NCBI GenBank assembly: GCA_937923145.1
Contig: CALAJT010000022.1
Coordinates: forward strand, 85,772-149,771
Direction of reading: 5' to 3'
Length of the DNA: 64,000 bases
DNA from: an uncultured Rubritalea sp.
GTDB lineage: Bacteria > Verrucomicrobiota > Verrucomicrobiia > Verrucomicrobiales > Akkermansiaceae
The notes below the pieces were generated by a model. That model searched no databases. It was not told where the DNA came from and saw only the letters and a list, made by a program, of their open reading frames with translations. Positions 9,624 through 19,287 of the stretch are shown one piece after another. Within the stretch, counting starts at the first letter, position 1, and each line of letters begins with the position of its first letter. Position numbers and translations under genes: made by a program.

Positions 9624-11828
9624 TTAAAGTTGGTTTGCTAGAGATTTTAAGAATTTACGTAGTCCTGAGATCGTAGTGCGGTGCTCTGCACGGGTAGAGC
9701 CTTCACCTATTTTCACGGTATGTAGGTGGACATTTTCTGGTGGTGTAAGAGAAAACATGTTTTCATCAGTCTGATCATCACCCGCTGCTACAGCGATGGC
9801 TGGTCGCCATTCTTGGATGAGCTGATCTGCCGCTATTCCTTTATTTACAAGCTGACTAGCTACTTCTACTATTTTCTGCCCATGGTGAACAGAAACTGGA
9901 AGACTTGCTGTGGTAGAAGTAAGTTCAGATAGTAATCCCTTTGCTCTCCAGAGACCAAATTCAGGATCAGCTCTACGATAGTGCCATACTACAGATGAGC
10001 GCTTTTCTTCGATCTCACTCCCAGGTGTCAATGTAACTGCCCACTCTAGATGAGGGATCACAGCGTCTTTCCATGATGTGTCTGCACGCTTGTCTAAGAC
10101 ATCCCATTCACCTTCTCCACTTTCAGTTATACGTTTCCAGTAATAGCCATGCTCAGCTACTAGATCTATATTTAGGTGTCCGAAATGCTTCTCTAGAAAG
10201 TCCTTAGGTCTTCCACTAATGACCGCAATGTGAACATTAGGGTGATCCCCAAATTTTCCTAACAGTTCTAACACTTCTTGCTCAGGCACCGCGTCCTCTG
10301 GTCTATCGACGAAGGCTCGTAAAGTGCCGTCATAATCTAACAGCAAGGCGATTTTTTCACCTTTTTTAATTCTTGCTGACACATCATCACCTACTTGAGC
10401 TAGTGTTTCGTGAGCATTTGGGTGGTTCTCGTTATTACCTGATTTTTCTAAATCACCTAGGAATAGCTTTGCCCATGCTCCAGCGTCATTTCTAGATAGT
10501 CTAGCCTGCATAGCTCTGACACGATTCCACATATCATCGTCAGTCATAGCCAGTGCTTCCTCGATTGTTTTAGCTACACCATGGGTATCATGAGGGTTCA
10601 CTAGCAGTGCATGAGACATCTCCTGAGCAGCTCCGGCGAATTCACTAAGCATCAAGACTCCTGCTCTCGCTCCGAATTTCTTCCGCTTACAATCAATATA
10701 TTCCTTCGCTACTAAATTCATACCGTCTACAGTAGGTGTCACCATGCAGACATCTGCTAGAGCATAGAATGCTGATAGCTCTTCCACTGGAAAACCGCGG
10801 TGAAGGAATTGAACTGGTGAGTGCCCTACTTCGCCATAGTCGCCATTGATCGCTCCTACTTCGCGCTGCACGATTTCAGTAAGTTCATCATACTCCTCTA
10901 CGCCTACTCTAGATGGAACAGCTATGATTACAAAGTTCACCTTAGAACGCTGATCAGGATTTGATTCTAAGAATCTGCGTATAGCCTCCAGTTTCTGAGG
11001 CACGCCCTTAGTATAATCTAAACGCTCTACACTAAGTAGTAGCTTGCCATCACCTAGACGCTCCGCGTGTTCCTTTAAAGCCTCTTTATATGTATCAGTT
11101 TCCATCGCTTTTTGGAAACCTACACGGTTGTGACCTATAGGATATACGCCATAGTCCACGAATCGATTACCGTGATAGATACCATCAGCACCATCTTCTA
11201 TGCCGAGGACTCTGAGGAGCGATGATCTGAAATGTCGTAAATAATTATAAGTATGGAACCCAATCAGATCACATCCTAACATGCCTTCTAAAATCTCATG
11301 TCTATCTGGCAATGCTCTAAAAATTTCACTTGAGGGGAATGGTGTGTGTAGGAAAAATCCAATTTTCAGATCAGGACGCATCTCCTTCAATAGGGCTGGC
11401 AGCATGAATAGATGGTAATCATGAATCCAAACCGTGCCTCCCTCATCTGCATGGAGAGCGACTGTCTTCGCAAATTTTTCATTTACCTGACGATAGCAAG
11501 TGAACCAATCTGGACTGAATTTCGCACGATCTACCATGTAGTGGAGCATCGGCCAGAGAGTAGAGTTAGAGTAACCTTCGTAGTATCCATCGATTTCATC
11601 ACTGCTAAGCTGAACAGGGCTAACTCCGACCTCAGCTAATTTTTTCTCATAGCTTTCAATATCATCTATCTCTTCTTCACAAATACCACCCCATCCGATC
11701 CAAGAAAAGTCGCCCTTAATCCCTGCGCCTTCAAGTGCAGACGCTAGTCCACCAGTAGTGCGTTCTACCTCTCCAGAGTCATTGATTTTTATAGGTAATC
11801 TATTCGATACTAATATGAGTTTGGACAT
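9624..11828 (-). CDS. otsAB: Bifunctional trehalose-6-phosphate synthase/phosphatase
   Basis: A fusion makes trehalose from UDP-glucose and glucose 6-phosphate in one polypeptide. Residues 1 to about 465 are a GT20 synthase (LILVSNRLP at the start, TGGLASALEG loop, HDYHLFMLP, FFLHTPFPSSEIF, and DGMNLVAKEYI near residue 360). From about residue 490 a HAD-type phosphatase follows, with the nucleophile motif LLDYDGTL and the magnesium motif AAGDDQTDENMF. The frame opens at 11846, but ATG 11828 gives the family N-terminus MSKLILVSNR and was chosen. It is upstream of, and 6 bases from, the GH15 gene. Trehalose here probably serves as an osmoprotectant, which would suit a marine cell. Confidence 0.94.
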   Translation of the reverse strand: MSKLILVSNRLPIKINDSGEVERTTGGLASALEGAGIKGDFSWIGWGGICEEEIDDIESYEKKLAEVGVSPVQLSSDEIDGYYEGYSNSTLWPMLHYMVDRAKFSPDWFTCYRQVNEKFAKTVALHADEGGTVWIHDYHLFMLPALLKEMRPDLKIGFFLHTPFPSSEIFRALPDRHEILEGMLGCDLIGFHTYNYLRHFRSSLLRVLGIEDGADGIYHGNRFVDYGVYPIGHNRVGFQKAMETDTYKEALKEHAERLGDGKLLLSVERLDYTKGVPQKLEAIRRFLESNPDQRSKVNFVIIAVPSRVGVEEYDELTEIVQREVGAINGDYGEVGHSPVQFLHRGFPVEELSAFYALADVCMVTPTVDGMNLVAKEYIDCKRKKFGARAGVLMLSEFAGAAQEMSHALLVNPHDTHGVAKTIEEALAMTDDDMWNRVRAMQARLSRNDAGAWAKLFLGDLEKSGNNENHPNAHETLAQVGDDVSARIKKGEKIALLLDYDGTLRAFVDRPEDAVPEQEVLELLGKFGDHPNVHIAVISGRPKDFLEKHFGHLNIDLVAEHGYYWKRITESGEGEWDVLDKRADTSWKDAVIPHLEWAVTLTPGSEIEEKRSSVVWHYRRADPEFGLWRAKGLLSELTSTTASLPVSVHHGQKIVEVASQLVNKGIAADQLIQEWRPAIAVAAGDDQTDENMFSLTPPENVHLHTVKIGEGSTRAEHRTTISGLRKFLKSLANQL

Positions 11829-12200
11829 GCCCCTACCATGAAACATGATCCACTGATGTCCAATATAAACTCAGATTTCTAGTTCATCACCGATTAGAGA
11901 GCTAGCTTAGAGATTTTTCAAACAATGATGACTTTCCCTCTAAAATTTCAAGTGACGCTTTACAGTAACCACGCTCAATCGCATATGTTTTCAACAGCAG
12001 TGAACATCTTCTTATATTGTTTTTCTCCCCTGAATTTAGACGAGTCCACTAGATCGTGAATATTTATTATCCGTAAGCATTGAAAAAGTAGAGAAGGTCA
12101 CGAAGTCGTTTACAAGACCTCCTGGCACTCAATCTACATAGGCTATGAATGCTGATTACCCTTAAAGAGATAAGTCTGATTTTTTAACGACCATCATAGA
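11829..12200. other. Gene-free stretch, possibly a decayed coding remnant
   Basis: There is no intact gene. On the minus strand around 11895-12065, conceptual translation gives two short protein-like pieces in different frames (HDLVDSSKFRGEKQYKKM, then LLKTYAIERGYCKASLEI ending in a stop). This suggests a frameshifted gene end, but I could not assign a family. The rest is AT-rich with no recognisable RNA or repeat. Confidence 0.3.
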
Positions 12201-12722
12201 CTATTTACCCATTACAGATAGCTTACCACCCGAACTCGTAAAACGATCTAACAGCGACCATGCACTACGCTGCCCCTTCTTAGTAAGTCTATATGTCTTG
12301 TGCGAATGCAGTCCATCGCTATTCATCTCGATAAGATTCTTCTTCTCTAGACCATCTGCTATCTTAGTAGTGTTAGATGGCTTGCGCTCGTAGCTTTGGA
12401 GGAAGATATTAATACGCTTGGTATCAGTATAGTCTTCTCCTTCAAGCTCCTTGCTTAAGCAAGCTAGCAGGACACATTCATTACCAGAAAGCCTGTATCC
12501 CTGATCAGCAAGCACTGTGCGAATATCGCGTAGACTGTCAGCTATGTTCTCATCTTCCGCATCTTCGTCCCCTATCGCAGCTCGCAAAGCCTCCTCAGCT
12601 TCACGCATTTCTAGCGATTTAGTCACGTAGGCTTGATAGAGACGCATCTGCTCTACACTCATCTCTTCGTGCATGTTGGCTAATGAATCAGTTAGTTTTT
12701 TAGTAATCTGTGAATCAGACAT
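12201..12722 (-). CDS. Unknown protein with predicted C-terminal winged helix
   Basis: About 173 residues from ATG 12722; a TTG at 12728 would add only two. The N-terminal half is acidic and helical (IGDEDAEDENIADSLRDI). The C-terminal half reads like a winged helix: RINIFLQSYERKPSNTTKIA as helix region, then a wing and a basic helix (HKTYRLTKKGQRSAWSLLDRF), as in MarR/PadR-like DNA-binding domains. Its function is unknown; a transcriptional regulator is the best guess. It is divergent from the gene at 12975, and the spacer carries repeated ATTAGC boxes, the first starting about 9 bases from this start codon. Autoregulation is therefore plausible. Confidence 0.6.
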   Translation of the reverse strand: MSDSQITKKLTDSLANMHEEMSVEQMRLYQAYVTKSLEMREAEEALRAAIGDEDAEDENIADSLRDIRTVLADQGYRLSGNECVLLACLSKELEGEDYTDTKRINIFLQSYERKPSNTTKIADGLEKKNLIEMNSDGLHSHKTYRLTKKGQRSAWSLLDRFTSSGGKLSVMGK

Positions 12723-12729
12723 GATCAAA

Positions 12730-12927
12730 AATTAGCAAATTTCAAAAAAATTAGCAAGCCATTCTTAAAAAATTAGCTACCAACCTTAAAAAAAACTACT
12801 AACCCCTTGATAAATGCATATTATTTAATTAAATCTGATAGTAAATTTTAATTAAATTAGCAATTAAACCCCTTATTTAACAACACTCTTGAAAGAACGA
12901 ATAGTTACTAGTTGTATAAATTAGCAA
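12730..12927. repeat. Five ATTAGC(A/T)A boxes between divergent genes
   Basis: Copies of ATTAGC followed by A or T begin at about 12731, 12750, 12772, 12856 and 12920, most preceded by an A-rich run. The first three are spaced 19 and 22 bases apart, roughly two helical turns. The spacer is otherwise very AT-rich. They look like operators for a regulator; the winged-helix protein encoded next to them is the obvious candidate. Confidence 0.5.
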
Positions 12928-12974
12928 CAATAGTTAATTTTCTCTCAACTACATCCAACTAACAACACTTACCA

Positions 12975-13646
12975 ATGAAAAAAAGACACCATATTTATAA
13001 AACAGACAGACAACTTAGCCAATTCAATCTCAATTCTAGTCACTCAGTCCGTTCACAGAAAAATCGTATAAACAGCCTCAGACCATCAACTCGCTCTACT
13101 CCCAATAATAAGAAAAACATAGAAAAATCAAGCATTTGGATCAATGAAGAGCCTGACTCAGTAGCTATTAAAGACGAGCTTTCAGCAAGCGAGTTAAAGA
13201 CTTTTTCATTCCGTTGTATTGAGACAATGGCTAATTTAGCTAATTTCGATACAGGTCAGACTATCGCTCAGATTCTAGAGAACCTCGTCACAGAAAAGCT
13301 CCCTGCCTTCACGACTCTGTTAGAGGAACACCAAGTAGCGAGAAATCAATATCAGGAATATAAAGTCTGGAGTAAGCAATTTATCTCTAATGTCCAACCA
13401 CTCATCGAGAAGCATTCAGGTCCAGCTAGCGAAGTCGCACAACTCACTGAGCAAGCCGTTCATTGTCTAGAGCGCAGCATGTTTTCTAAATACAAGATGG
13501 AAACACTAGCTAGCCGTATCGACTGCCTTATTAAGTCTATCCCTAATTCAGTAGAGCATACTGGCACAGAGCTTCAACTACCAGCTATAGTAATGTCTAA
13601 ATTAGCTAACTACGTGAAGTCAGCACTTACTAGCTTAGCTAAGTAA
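12975..13646 (+). CDS. Unknown soluble protein
   Basis: This 223-residue protein was not recognised. The first 50 residues are rich in Ser, Asn, Arg and Lys and look disordered. The rest is predicted helical, with heptad-like stretches (QTIAQILENLVTEKLPAFTTL, split near residues 96-116). It has no signal peptide, membrane segment or cysteine cluster. It is divergent from the winged-helix gene with a shared 252-base spacer of repeated boxes, so the two may form one regulated unit. A strong hairpin lies 15 bases after its stop. Confidence 0.55.
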   Translation: MKKRHHIYKTDRQLSQFNLNSSHSVRSQKNRINSLRPSTRSTPNNKKNIEKSSIWINEEPDSVAIKDELSASELKTFSFRCIETMANLANFDTGQTIAQILENLVTEKLPAFTTLLEEHQVARNQYQEYKVWSKQFISNVQPLIEKHSGPASEVAQLTEQAVHCLERSMFSKYKMETLASRIDCLIKSIPNSVEHTGTELQLPAIVMSKLANYVKSALTSLAK

Positions 13647-13660
13647 ATTTTCATAATAAT

Positions 13661-13680
13661 CGTTGTTTGGGGGAACAACG
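13661..13680 (+). terminator. Hairpin after the 12975-13646 gene
   Basis: CGTTGTT pairs with AACAACG around a TGGGGG loop, 15 bases after the stop. There is no T run immediately after, so it may be a weak or Rho-assisted terminator. A second inverted repeat (GGCGCTATTG and CAATGGCGCC, one mismatch) follows at 13689-13726. Confidence 0.5.
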
Positions 13681-13692
13681 TAAAGGGGGGCG

Positions 13693-14020
13693 CTATTGTA
13701 AGGTAATAATTATCTGCAATGGCGCCTTAGTTTTCTCCACTTTCAACCTCAACAACTTTATATCTTTGAACTGTATTCCTACGCCGTCTTCAGCATGAAG
13801 CTGTAAATAAGTTTTACTGGTGGTCCTGACATTTAATTTCTTATGCGCATGTGTAGTAAGATCTTCAGAGCCATCCTAGTCAGCTACTGGTAGATTATTT
13901 ATCCATGTTAGGATTTTGAGCTCCATAGCTTTAAGTCTTATGATGTTCCAACCTTTGTCGCGCTCATCCCTTATTAGACCTAATCTAAGAGGGTTTCGAG
14001 GATGAATGTCAACCTAAGAT
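13693..14020 (-). pseudogene. Decayed DUF1080 (3-keto-disaccharide hydrolase-like) gene
   Basis: Minus-strand conceptual translation gives GWNIIRLKAMELKILTWI then NNLPVAD, a TAG stop, a degenerate stretch, then YLQLHAEDGVGIQFKDIKL before a TAG. These are the two hallmark strands of the DUF1080 concanavalin-like fold: the WN..R...G...TWvNG.pVaD block and the iqLQ-H....v.FkdI.l block. Stops and probable frameshifts break the frame, and the N-terminal half is missing. DUF1080 genes commonly sit near DUF1501/DUF1553 genes in PVC bacteria, and that pair lies directly downstream-adjacent here on the same strand, so this is probably the dead third member. Confidence 0.7.
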
Positions 14021-14256
14021 CTACTTAACTAATAACCTATTTTATCGTCTTTTAAACATCTAGAGCGTATCTGGATACCTAAGCTACATTTTGTTTTTTA
14101 AAACCCTGAGATTACGCGCACTAGCCTGTGAAATCTCAACCATCTAAAATGAGTTATAGCTGAGCTGAAAGCAACATAAAGCTACCGATAAAGGTAAAAT
14201 AGATTCTCTGACCATGGTCATGTCATTAGCTTTCAGAACCATGGTAGCGACTAAAA

Positions 14257-15696
14257 TTACGTTAGTATCTTATTCAGTATGTGTCCGTGAACATCTGTTA
14301 GACGGAAATGACGACCCTGATATTTATAAGTAAGCTGTTCATGATTTACTCCCAAAAGGTGCATCATGGTAGCATGGAAGTCATGGACATGGACTCCTGT
14401 CCCATCTCCTAAGAGATTGTATCCATATTCATCAGTATTGCCATAAGACATGCCAGGCTTAATTCCTCCACCCGCCATCCAGATGGAGAAACAGCGAGGG
14501 TGGTGATCACGCCCGAAATTGCCATTTGAGATGGGTCCTTGACTGTAGTTAGTGCGACCAAACTCACCACCCCAAATCACTAGAGTGTCATCTAACATTC
14601 CACGTTGCTTAAGGTCTTTTATCAATGCTGCGGAAGCCTGATCTGTCTCAGCACATTTCTTGCGGATTCCCCCCGGCAAGCCAGAATGGTGATCCCAGCC
14701 TTGGTGATAAAGTTGGACGAACTTTACTCCTCGCTCAGCGAGTCGTCTAGCCATTAGGCAGTTAGCTGCATAGCTGCCTGGGGACTTAGATTCTTTTCCA
14801 TACATCTCGAAGGTTGCTTCTGTCTCATCACTAAGGTCTGTTACCTCTGGAACTGAAGTCTGCATCCTAAATGCCATTTCATACTGAGCTATTCGTGTTT
14901 CGAGTTCAGGGTCAGCAGTCTTTTCTAGCTGCTCTGCATGGATCGCATTCAGAGCATCTAGTGCCTTACGACGGTTTGTAGAGCTAAGTCCTTCAGGATT
15001 TTTCAAATAGAGTACAGCATTCTTATCAGGGCGGAAACGCACACCGTCATGCTTACCTGGTAGAAACCCACTGCCCCATAGTCTGGAAACGAGTGGTTGA
15101 CCAGTCGCTCCCTTACTATTCATGACTACGAAGGATGGTAAGTCTTTATTTTCCGATCCTAGGCCGTAGGAAAGCCACGAGCCTATGCTAGGTCTACCAG
15201 CTAACTGCGAGCCTGTCTGCATCATCGTGATACCTGGTCCATGGTTGATGGCTTCGGTATACATAGATTTAATCACACATATATCATCTGCTATTTTCGA
15301 GGTGTAGGGAAGTAGATCGCTCATCCAAGTCCCCGACTCTCCATGTTGTTTAAACTCAAATGGGGATCCTACTAAAGGCAAACTGGCTTGATTTCCGGAC
15401 ATTCCTGTTAGGCGCTGACCTTGGCGAACGCTATCTGGAAGTTCCTCACCATGCTTTTTATTTAACAACGGCTTATAGTCGAATAAATCTATCTGTGATG
15501 GACCGCCAGACTGAAATAAGAAGATCACTCGTTTCGCTTTTGGCGCGAAATGTGGAGAACTTAGCATCTTCTCCGCTACAGCCTCTGGACTGAGTGCATC
15601 AGAAAGTGCTAGACCTCCTAGACCCATGCCTAAGCTATTGAGAAAGGATCTGCGGCTCATGCCGAGAGTTGATTCGTATCCTGTGCAGTGATTCAT
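14257..15696 (-). CDS. DUF1501 family Tat-exported protein
   Basis: About 479 residues from the ATG at 15696. That start overlaps the stop of the upstream gene by four bases (ATGA), typical of translational coupling; an ATG five codons earlier (15711) is the alternative. The N-terminus carries a Tat-type signal (SRRSFLNSLGMGLGGLALS). The body has the DUF1501 hallmarks: FLFQSGGPSQIDLFDYKP, GWDHH, and WGGEFGRTNYSQG followed by GRDHHPRCFSIWMAGGG. These are sulfatase-like alkaline-phosphatase-fold features. DUF1501 proteins are always paired with DUF1553-type genes in PVC bacteria; the substrate is not established, though polysaccharide breakdown is often suggested. Confidence 0.9.
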   Translation of the reverse strand: MNHCTGYESTLGMSRRSFLNSLGMGLGGLALSDALSPEAVAEKMLSSPHFAPKAKRVIFLFQSGGPSQIDLFDYKPLLNKKHGEELPDSVRQGQRLTGMSGNQASLPLVGSPFEFKQHGESGTWMSDLLPYTSKIADDICVIKSMYTEAINHGPGITMMQTGSQLAGRPSIGSWLSYGLGSENKDLPSFVVMNSKGATGQPLVSRLWGSGFLPGKHDGVRFRPDKNAVLYLKNPEGLSSTNRRKALDALNAIHAEQLEKTADPELETRIAQYEMAFRMQTSVPEVTDLSDETEATFEMYGKESKSPGSYAANCLMARRLAERGVKFVQLYHQGWDHHSGLPGGIRKKCAETDQASAALIKDLKQRGMLDDTLVIWGGEFGRTNYSQGPISNGNFGRDHHPRCFSIWMAGGGIKPGMSYGNTDEYGYNLLGDGTGVHVHDFHATMMHLLGVNHEQLTYKYQGRHFRLTDVHGHILNKILT

Positions 15697-18600
15697 CGTT
15701 TTAATAGGCATTCATCGAGGTTCATAATTGTATTTGCCAATATGGCAGCGGCAGCTTGATGGGCGTCATCTACAGTCTCAGACTTAGCTGCATTTCCTAC
15801 TGATAGTAACTCTAAGGCTTCCTTAGGTTGTTTCTTATAATATGCGAGTTGATCTTGGTAGAGTTCTAGGAAAATTTCAAGCTCTTGGGTTTCAGGCTTG
15901 CGACTAGTTAGTGTGCGGAAGGTTGCCTCTACGAGTTCAACCTCCTGTTCAGGATTAGGGAATTCTTCTAAAATCTTTAGCCCTAGCGCACGACTTGCTT
16001 CAACAAATTGCTCACCATTTAATAAAACTAATGCCTGCAGAGGCGATGCGGTAACATCACGGCTGACACGGCAGACAGCGCGTTTAGAAGCATCGAATGT
16101 AGTCATCACTGGAGCGGGTGCGGTGATCTGCCACCAGGTATAGAGACTGCGACGGTAAAGCCCGTTTTTCAAATCTGGCTTCTGTGGTTTCAGAGAATAT
16201 GCTAACTCGTAAGGGCGAACTGATGATCCTCCTACCTTCATGTTGAGCAAACCACTAGTGTAGAGCGCTTGATCTCGGATCATCTCAGCTGTCAAACGCG
16301 CTGGATTCCCTCGCGATAGGTAGAGATTTTTAGGGTCTTTATTACGCAATTCTTTAGTGGTCTCCGTGCTTTGACGATAGGTAGCTGAGAGCACCATTTG
16401 CTTTAGTAGTAGCTGAACATCCCAGCCATTGTCCATAAAATCTCTGGCTAGGTAGTCTAGTAATTCACTGTGAGTCGGGCGCGTCCCCTGACTGCCGAAG
16501 TCTTCTGGTGAGGATACGATTCCTCTAGAGAATATCATCTGCCAATAGCGATTTACCGTTACTCGTGAGGTGAGCGGCTGGTTGTCTTCTAGTAGCCATT
16601 TAGTAAGCCCTAGACGGTCTTTCTTTAAGTTTTCTGGGAATGGTGGTAAGAATTCTGGTGTATTCGCCTTCACCTCTTCACCAATCTCACTGTAGAGCCC
16701 ACGGTCTAGAATGAAGGCTTTCTTAGGTTTTTCTAGTTCCTCCATCACCATGATCTCTCGGGTTTTATCCATGGCTGTGTAGTAGCTTACTCTTGCATCT
16801 CTAAGAGTTTTCATCGCTGCCGTATTTGCTTCAGAGTGGTTTCGTAAATAGTATTGAAAAAGCGCCTCTTTCTCTGGGGAATTGAGTGTGCCTGGCTCTT
16901 TCGAGAGAAGAGTTATAAGACTTTTCCCATCCCATAGTTGCTTTGCTTCCACCGCAGAGATTGTGCGATCAAAAACCTGCAACTCATCTAGCTGACCTTG
17001 CTTAAATCCACTATCTCGGTCTCTCTCACCTAATATCAGATGTTGGTTCTTCTTATCCGTACCCTTAATAATCTCACGAGTGAGGCTATCTCGGACTACT
17101 TCTGAAGAATCTAACTTTCCATTGATGTATAGTTTAAGTCCGTTTGCGCTACTAGAGCCATCATAAGAGACGGTGACTTGTGTCCATTTATTGACAGGTA
17201 GCGGCTCGGCTGATTTAATCCTGATTGCATTTCCTGGCCAGAAATTAATCCATGCAGCACTAAGCTTACCATCCTCAATAAGTAGCTCATAACCTTTACT
17301 CGCTATATCAGTCCATGCGCGGGACTGTTTAAACACAACTCCACGTTCGAGTAACGAAGTAGGTTGGATCCAGAATGAGATGGAAATCGGCTGATCACGG
17401 TCATAGAAACCAACGCCTTCGACAGTGACTCCATGGTCGCCACTTAGCTGAATTGCTTTACCTTTCTTACCTTCCACTTGCTTATTTCCACCTATGATAG
17501 GCTCTTCGAAAGTCATATGAGCTAGCTTTCCTTTCCAAGCAGGGACGGCAGGTCTAGTATTTAACCACTGCTCAAATAGCGCTCGCTCTGCGCCTTGCTT
17601 CTTAGACAGAGCTTTCTCAGTATCTCTAAGAATCTTAAGCTTATCTGCAATATCTCTTTTCTCTGCATCACTAGTCAGCAATAATGTAGGCGGCGGCACA
17701 GCTCCAGGATTATAGAATGAGTAAAGTCCTGACTCCGGAATATTCGCAAAGAATGAACTCATCTCGTAATAGTTCTTAGCCGAAATAGGATCATACTTAT
17801 GATCATGGCAGCGGCTGCATTCCATCGTGAGGCCTAAAAATGCAGTGCCGAATGTATGGAGACGGTCTGATACGTATTCGACTCTGAACTCTTCCTCTAC
17901 ACTTCCACCTTCTACTTTTTGTGAATGCAGACGGTTAAATGTTGTTGCTAATATTTGCTCATCTGTTGCATCTGGTAAGAGGTCTCCAGCGAGCTGCCAC
18001 GTAAGAAATTCACTGTATTTTTGATTCTCTTTAAATGATTTTAATACCCAGTCTCTCCATGGCCATACGAACCGAGCCTTGTCTAGCTGGTAGCCATAAC
18101 TATCCGCATAGCGAGCTACATCCATCCACTCATTCGTCATCCGTTCGGCATAGGTATCTGTCTTGAATAGACCATCTACTATCTTCTCGTAGGCATTATC
18201 TGACTCATCTGCTAGAAACGCATCTAGCTCAGCAATGGTAGGAGGTAACCCTGTGAGATCGAAGGTAACACGGCGTAACCACTTTTCCTTGCTTATCTCT
18301 TTTGCAGGTGTCAGCTGGTGCTTTTCAAAGTGGGATTGCACAAATAAATCTATCTCATTTTTAGCCCATTTAGTATCAGCCTTGTCCTCAGGAACGGCTA
18401 CTTTTTTAGGAACTGAAATATAAGACCAGTGCTTGGTATATTTAGCACCTTGCTTTATCCATGTGTCTAAAGTCTGCTTCTCTTTATCACTCAAGACTCG
18501 ATTAGAATTAGCAGGAGGCATCATGTCTTCACCTGTGCTGTGGATCGACTTATGAACTAAACTTCCCTCAAGGTCGCCAGCCAAAATACCATACTTACCA

Positions 18601-18899
18601 CTTTCTAGAGCTTTCTTAGCATTCTCTTCAGTATCTAGGCGATACTCAGATGTTTGATTCTTAGCATCTGGTCCGTGACAGTGAAAACACTTGTCGGATA
18701 AAATGGGCATCACATGGTCATTAAAAGAGATCTCCTCAGAATACACCGCTTCAGCCTCAGAACCAGTATCAGTATCATTTTTAACAGACACACTCTTATC
18801 GGTCTCTTCCTTTTCGCCACAAGACAATAGCAAAGTAAGAGACATTATGCTCCCAGCACTCCATATTAAGCTTTTTATCTTTGTGTTAAATTGAGTCAT
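15693..18899 (-). CDS. PSCyt1-DUF1549-LamG-DUF1553 lipoprotein
   Basis: The 1068-residue protein has a lipoprotein signal (SLTLLLSCG; lipidated Cys near residue 27). A planctomycete-type cytochrome c domain follows at about 55-150, with a single haem motif CFHCHG and a distal MMPPA. DUF1549 lies near residues 175-385 (RRVTFDLTGLPPTIAELDAF) and includes a second CSRCHDHKYD. A LamG/concanavalin-like insert sits at about 470-655 (ISISFWIQPTS, LKLYINGKLDSSE). DUF1553 (PSD1) fills the C-terminus (NRYWQMIFSRGIV, SPLQALVLLNGEQF). The protein is likely attached to a membrane and faces the periplasm. It is the upstream gene of the DUF1501 pair. Its enzymatic role is unproven; the carbohydrate-binding-like insert hints at glycan substrates. 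Confidence 0.92.
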   Translation of the reverse strand: MTQFNTKIKSLIWSAGSIMSLTLLLSCGEKEETDKSVSVKNDTDTGSEAEAVYSEEISFNDHVMPILSDKCFHCHGPDAKNQTSEYRLDTEENAKKALESGKYGILAGDLEGSLVHKSIHSTGEDMMPPANSNRVLSDKEKQTLDTWIKQGAKYTKHWSYISVPKKVAVPEDKADTKWAKNEIDLFVQSHFEKHQLTPAKEISKEKWLRRVTFDLTGLPPTIAELDAFLADESDNAYEKIVDGLFKTDTYAERMTNEWMDVARYADSYGYQLDKARFVWPWRDWVLKSFKENQKYSEFLTWQLAGDLLPDATDEQILATTFNRLHSQKVEGGSVEEEFRVEYVSDRLHTFGTAFLGLTMECSRCHDHKYDPISAKNYYEMSSFFANIPESGLYSFYNPGAVPPPTLLLTSDAEKRDIADKLKILRDTEKALSKKQGAERALFEQWLNTRPAVPAWKGKLAHMTFEEPIIGGNKQVEGKKGKAIQLSGDHGVTVEGVGFYDRDQPISISFWIQPTSLLERGVVFKQSRAWTDIASKGYELLIEDGKLSAAWINFWPGNAIRIKSAEPLPVNKWTQVTVSYDGSSSANGLKLYINGKLDSSEVVRDSLTREIIKGTDKKNQHLILGERDRDSGFKQGQLDELQVFDRTISAVEAKQLWDGKSLITLLSKEPGTLNSPEKEALFQYYLRNHSEANTAAMKTLRDARVSYYTAMDKTREIMVMEELEKPKKAFILDRGLYSEIGEEVKANTPEFLPPFPENLKKDRLGLTKWLLEDNQPLTSRVTVNRYWQMIFSRGIVSSPEDFGSQGTRPTHSELLDYLARDFMDNGWDVQLLLKQMVLSATYRQSTETTKELRNKDPKNLYLSRGNPARLTAEMIRDQALYTSGLLNMKVGGSSVRPYELAYSLKPQKPDLKNGLYRRSLYTWWQITAPAPVMTTFDASKRAVCRVSRDVTASPLQALVLLNGEQFVEASRALGLKILEEFPNPEQEVELVEATFRTLTSRKPETQELEIFLELYQDQLAYYKKQPKEALELLSVGNAAKSETVDDAHQAAAAILANTIMNLDECLLKR

Positions 18900-19287
18900 T
18901 ACAGTAATTTACTACATTATAAAATACTCTCAACCAAAAACATATCTTACAAATTTATTTTTAATAGCGAATTATGACTAATCACTGCTGGCTAAGGCGC
19001 TAGGTAGAAGCTAAATCGCCTTACTTCATATCTTCTGAAATCACTTGCTCAGATCTTTTATCTAGAAAATTAGCCTAGCTCCGATCAGATCTTTAGCCAT
19101 AAATTTGCAATGACTACGCAAATAGACATACAGACAACTTTCAAACGTCTTAAAAACAGTCATAGTCTGATTTTGAATATTAATACTAAAACACTAATTT
19201 TATAAATAGATTGTAACAGAAACCGTTGATTTTATCCTAGGTATAAGTAGTGTGGGCAAATAGAAATTAGAATACTCCTTAATTATC
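18900..19287. other. Divergent intergenic region, no gene seen
   Basis: This AT-rich spacer lies between the PSD1 gene (-) and the propeller gene (+) and presumably carries both promoters. A short AAGGCG/CGCCTT inverted repeat is visible at about 18994-19022. No convincing promoter boxes or RNA could be assigned. Confidence 0.4.
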
